A DNA stretch of 64,000 nt from Thalassotalea nanhaiensis (GTDB lineage Bacteria > Pseudomonadota > Gammaproteobacteria > Enterobacterales > Alteromonadaceae). The notes below the pieces were generated by a model. That model did no database searches. It was not told the origin of the DNA and saw only the letters and a program-made list of their open reading frames with translations. Position numbers and translations under genes: made by a program. Positions 63,689-64,000 of this stretch are shown here, piece after piece (the first letter of the stretch is position 1; each line of letters begins with the position of its first letter). The stretch lies in the NCBI RefSeq assembly GCF_031583575.1, contig NZ_CP134146.1, positions 3,038,001-3,102,000 of the forward strand. The letters run 5' to 3'.

Positions 63689-64000
63689 TATTCGACCTCC
63701 TTCTGTTGAGCGTGTTGTTGCACAATTTGTTCAACCTGTATGCGTTTAATTTTTCTTGTAGTTGAACGAGGTAAATCTTGCGAAAGTACAATAACGATAT
63801 TAGGTCGCTTCCAACGTGCAAGCGTCTCACTTTTTTGTTCAATAATGTCTGTGAGTCTGTGCTCAAGTGCATGTTTGTTTTGATTTAGCTCTGCAATTAA
63901 TTCATCACTTGCCACAACAACAGCACACACTTGTAACCGGCCTTTATTGATTCCTTTATTGGCCGTTAAAGCGACCACACAACCCTCTTTAATATCAGGA
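63688..64000 (-). CDS. AMP-forming acyl/aryl ligase, C-terminal end (runs off right edge)
   Basis: About 104 codons remain. They match the C-terminal swinging domain of adenylate-forming ligases: the hinge segment DIKEGCVVAL, LARWKRPNIVIVLSQDLPRS and the catalytic Lys stretch TTRKIKR. The N-terminal adenylation core lies outside the window, so substrate choice cannot be read. It shares its last base with the methyltransferase start codon, so it is part of the same operon. It would activate a carboxylic acid as acyl-AMP for CoA or one of the carriers. Confidence 0.8.
   Translation of the reverse strand, partial: PDIKEGCVVALTANKGINKGRLQVCAVVVASDELIAELNQNKHALEHRLTDIIEQKSETLARWKRPNIVIVLSQDLPRSTTRKIKRIQVEQIVQQHAQQKEVE

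Overview
The window looks like the chromosome of a marine gammaproteobacterium of the Alteromonadales, most likely Colwelliaceae (Thalassotalea/Colwellia-like). This is an inference from AT-rich sequence, the gene order pdxB-asd-fimV, mnmC-yfcL-epmC, dnaK-dnaJ and grpE/nadK-recN-bamE, and the very long PstC and PstA proteins. No rRNA, tRNA, CRISPR array, transposase or prophage was seen.

Regions. (1) 1-13.3 kb is core housekeeping: fimV start, asd, pdxB, fabB, mnmC, yfcL, an NAD-kinase-like gene, epmC, an Lrp-type regulator, a Sel1 protein, dnaJ and dnaK. (2) 13.4-20.6 kb is a signalling island: a 1694-residue hybrid sensor kinase directly followed by an HD-GYP response regulator, with a divergent double-receiver protein. 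(3) 20.6-30 kb holds grpE, nadK, recN, bamE, an ECF sigma/anti-sigma/secreted coiled-coil operon, oxyR and small palindromic intergenic repeats. (4) 29-36.8 kb is the phosphate block: pit, a DUF47 gene, phoU and pstBAC behind a Pho box. (5) 37.6-42.5 kb is a run of small same-strand cassette-like genes with two complete attC-like sites and several broken ones, but no integrase: a decaying chromosomal integron array. It ends in relics joined to a 55-bp repeat that recurs 2.27 kb away, on the far side of an orphan secreted protein gene. (6) 44.4-55.2 kb carries a DsbA-like gene, then an NtrC/NtrY-type two-component pair divergent from an adaptor-ATPase-permease-permease exporter operon. (7) 55.3-64.0 kb is a dense minus-strand biosynthetic operon that runs off the right edge.

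The most promising undescribed system is region 7. It contains an aminoacyl-tRNA-synthetase-like amino acid:carrier-protein ligase, two carrier proteins, a phosphopantetheinyl transferase, an AurF-like diiron oxygenase, a second ferritin-like diiron protein, a KAS III homologue with an altered active site, an NAD(P)-dependent thioester-reductase-like protein, a membrane methyltransferase, the end of an AMP-forming ligase and an RND exporter. Most neighbours overlap by 1-14 bases, so they are probably co-translated. The parts suggest an amino-acid-derived, carrier-bound, oxidised and reductively released small molecule; its structure cannot be read from the sequence.

Regulation is unusually legible. 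There are two heat-shock (sigma-32) promoters (dnaK, grpE), a LexA box (recN), a Pho box (pstC), overlapping FadR-like and FabR-like operators (fabB), and a sigma-54 promoter with three upstream 16-bp operators in front of the exporter operon. Residue positions given for domains are counted or estimated by eye, and all family assignments rest on motif recognition rather than searches.
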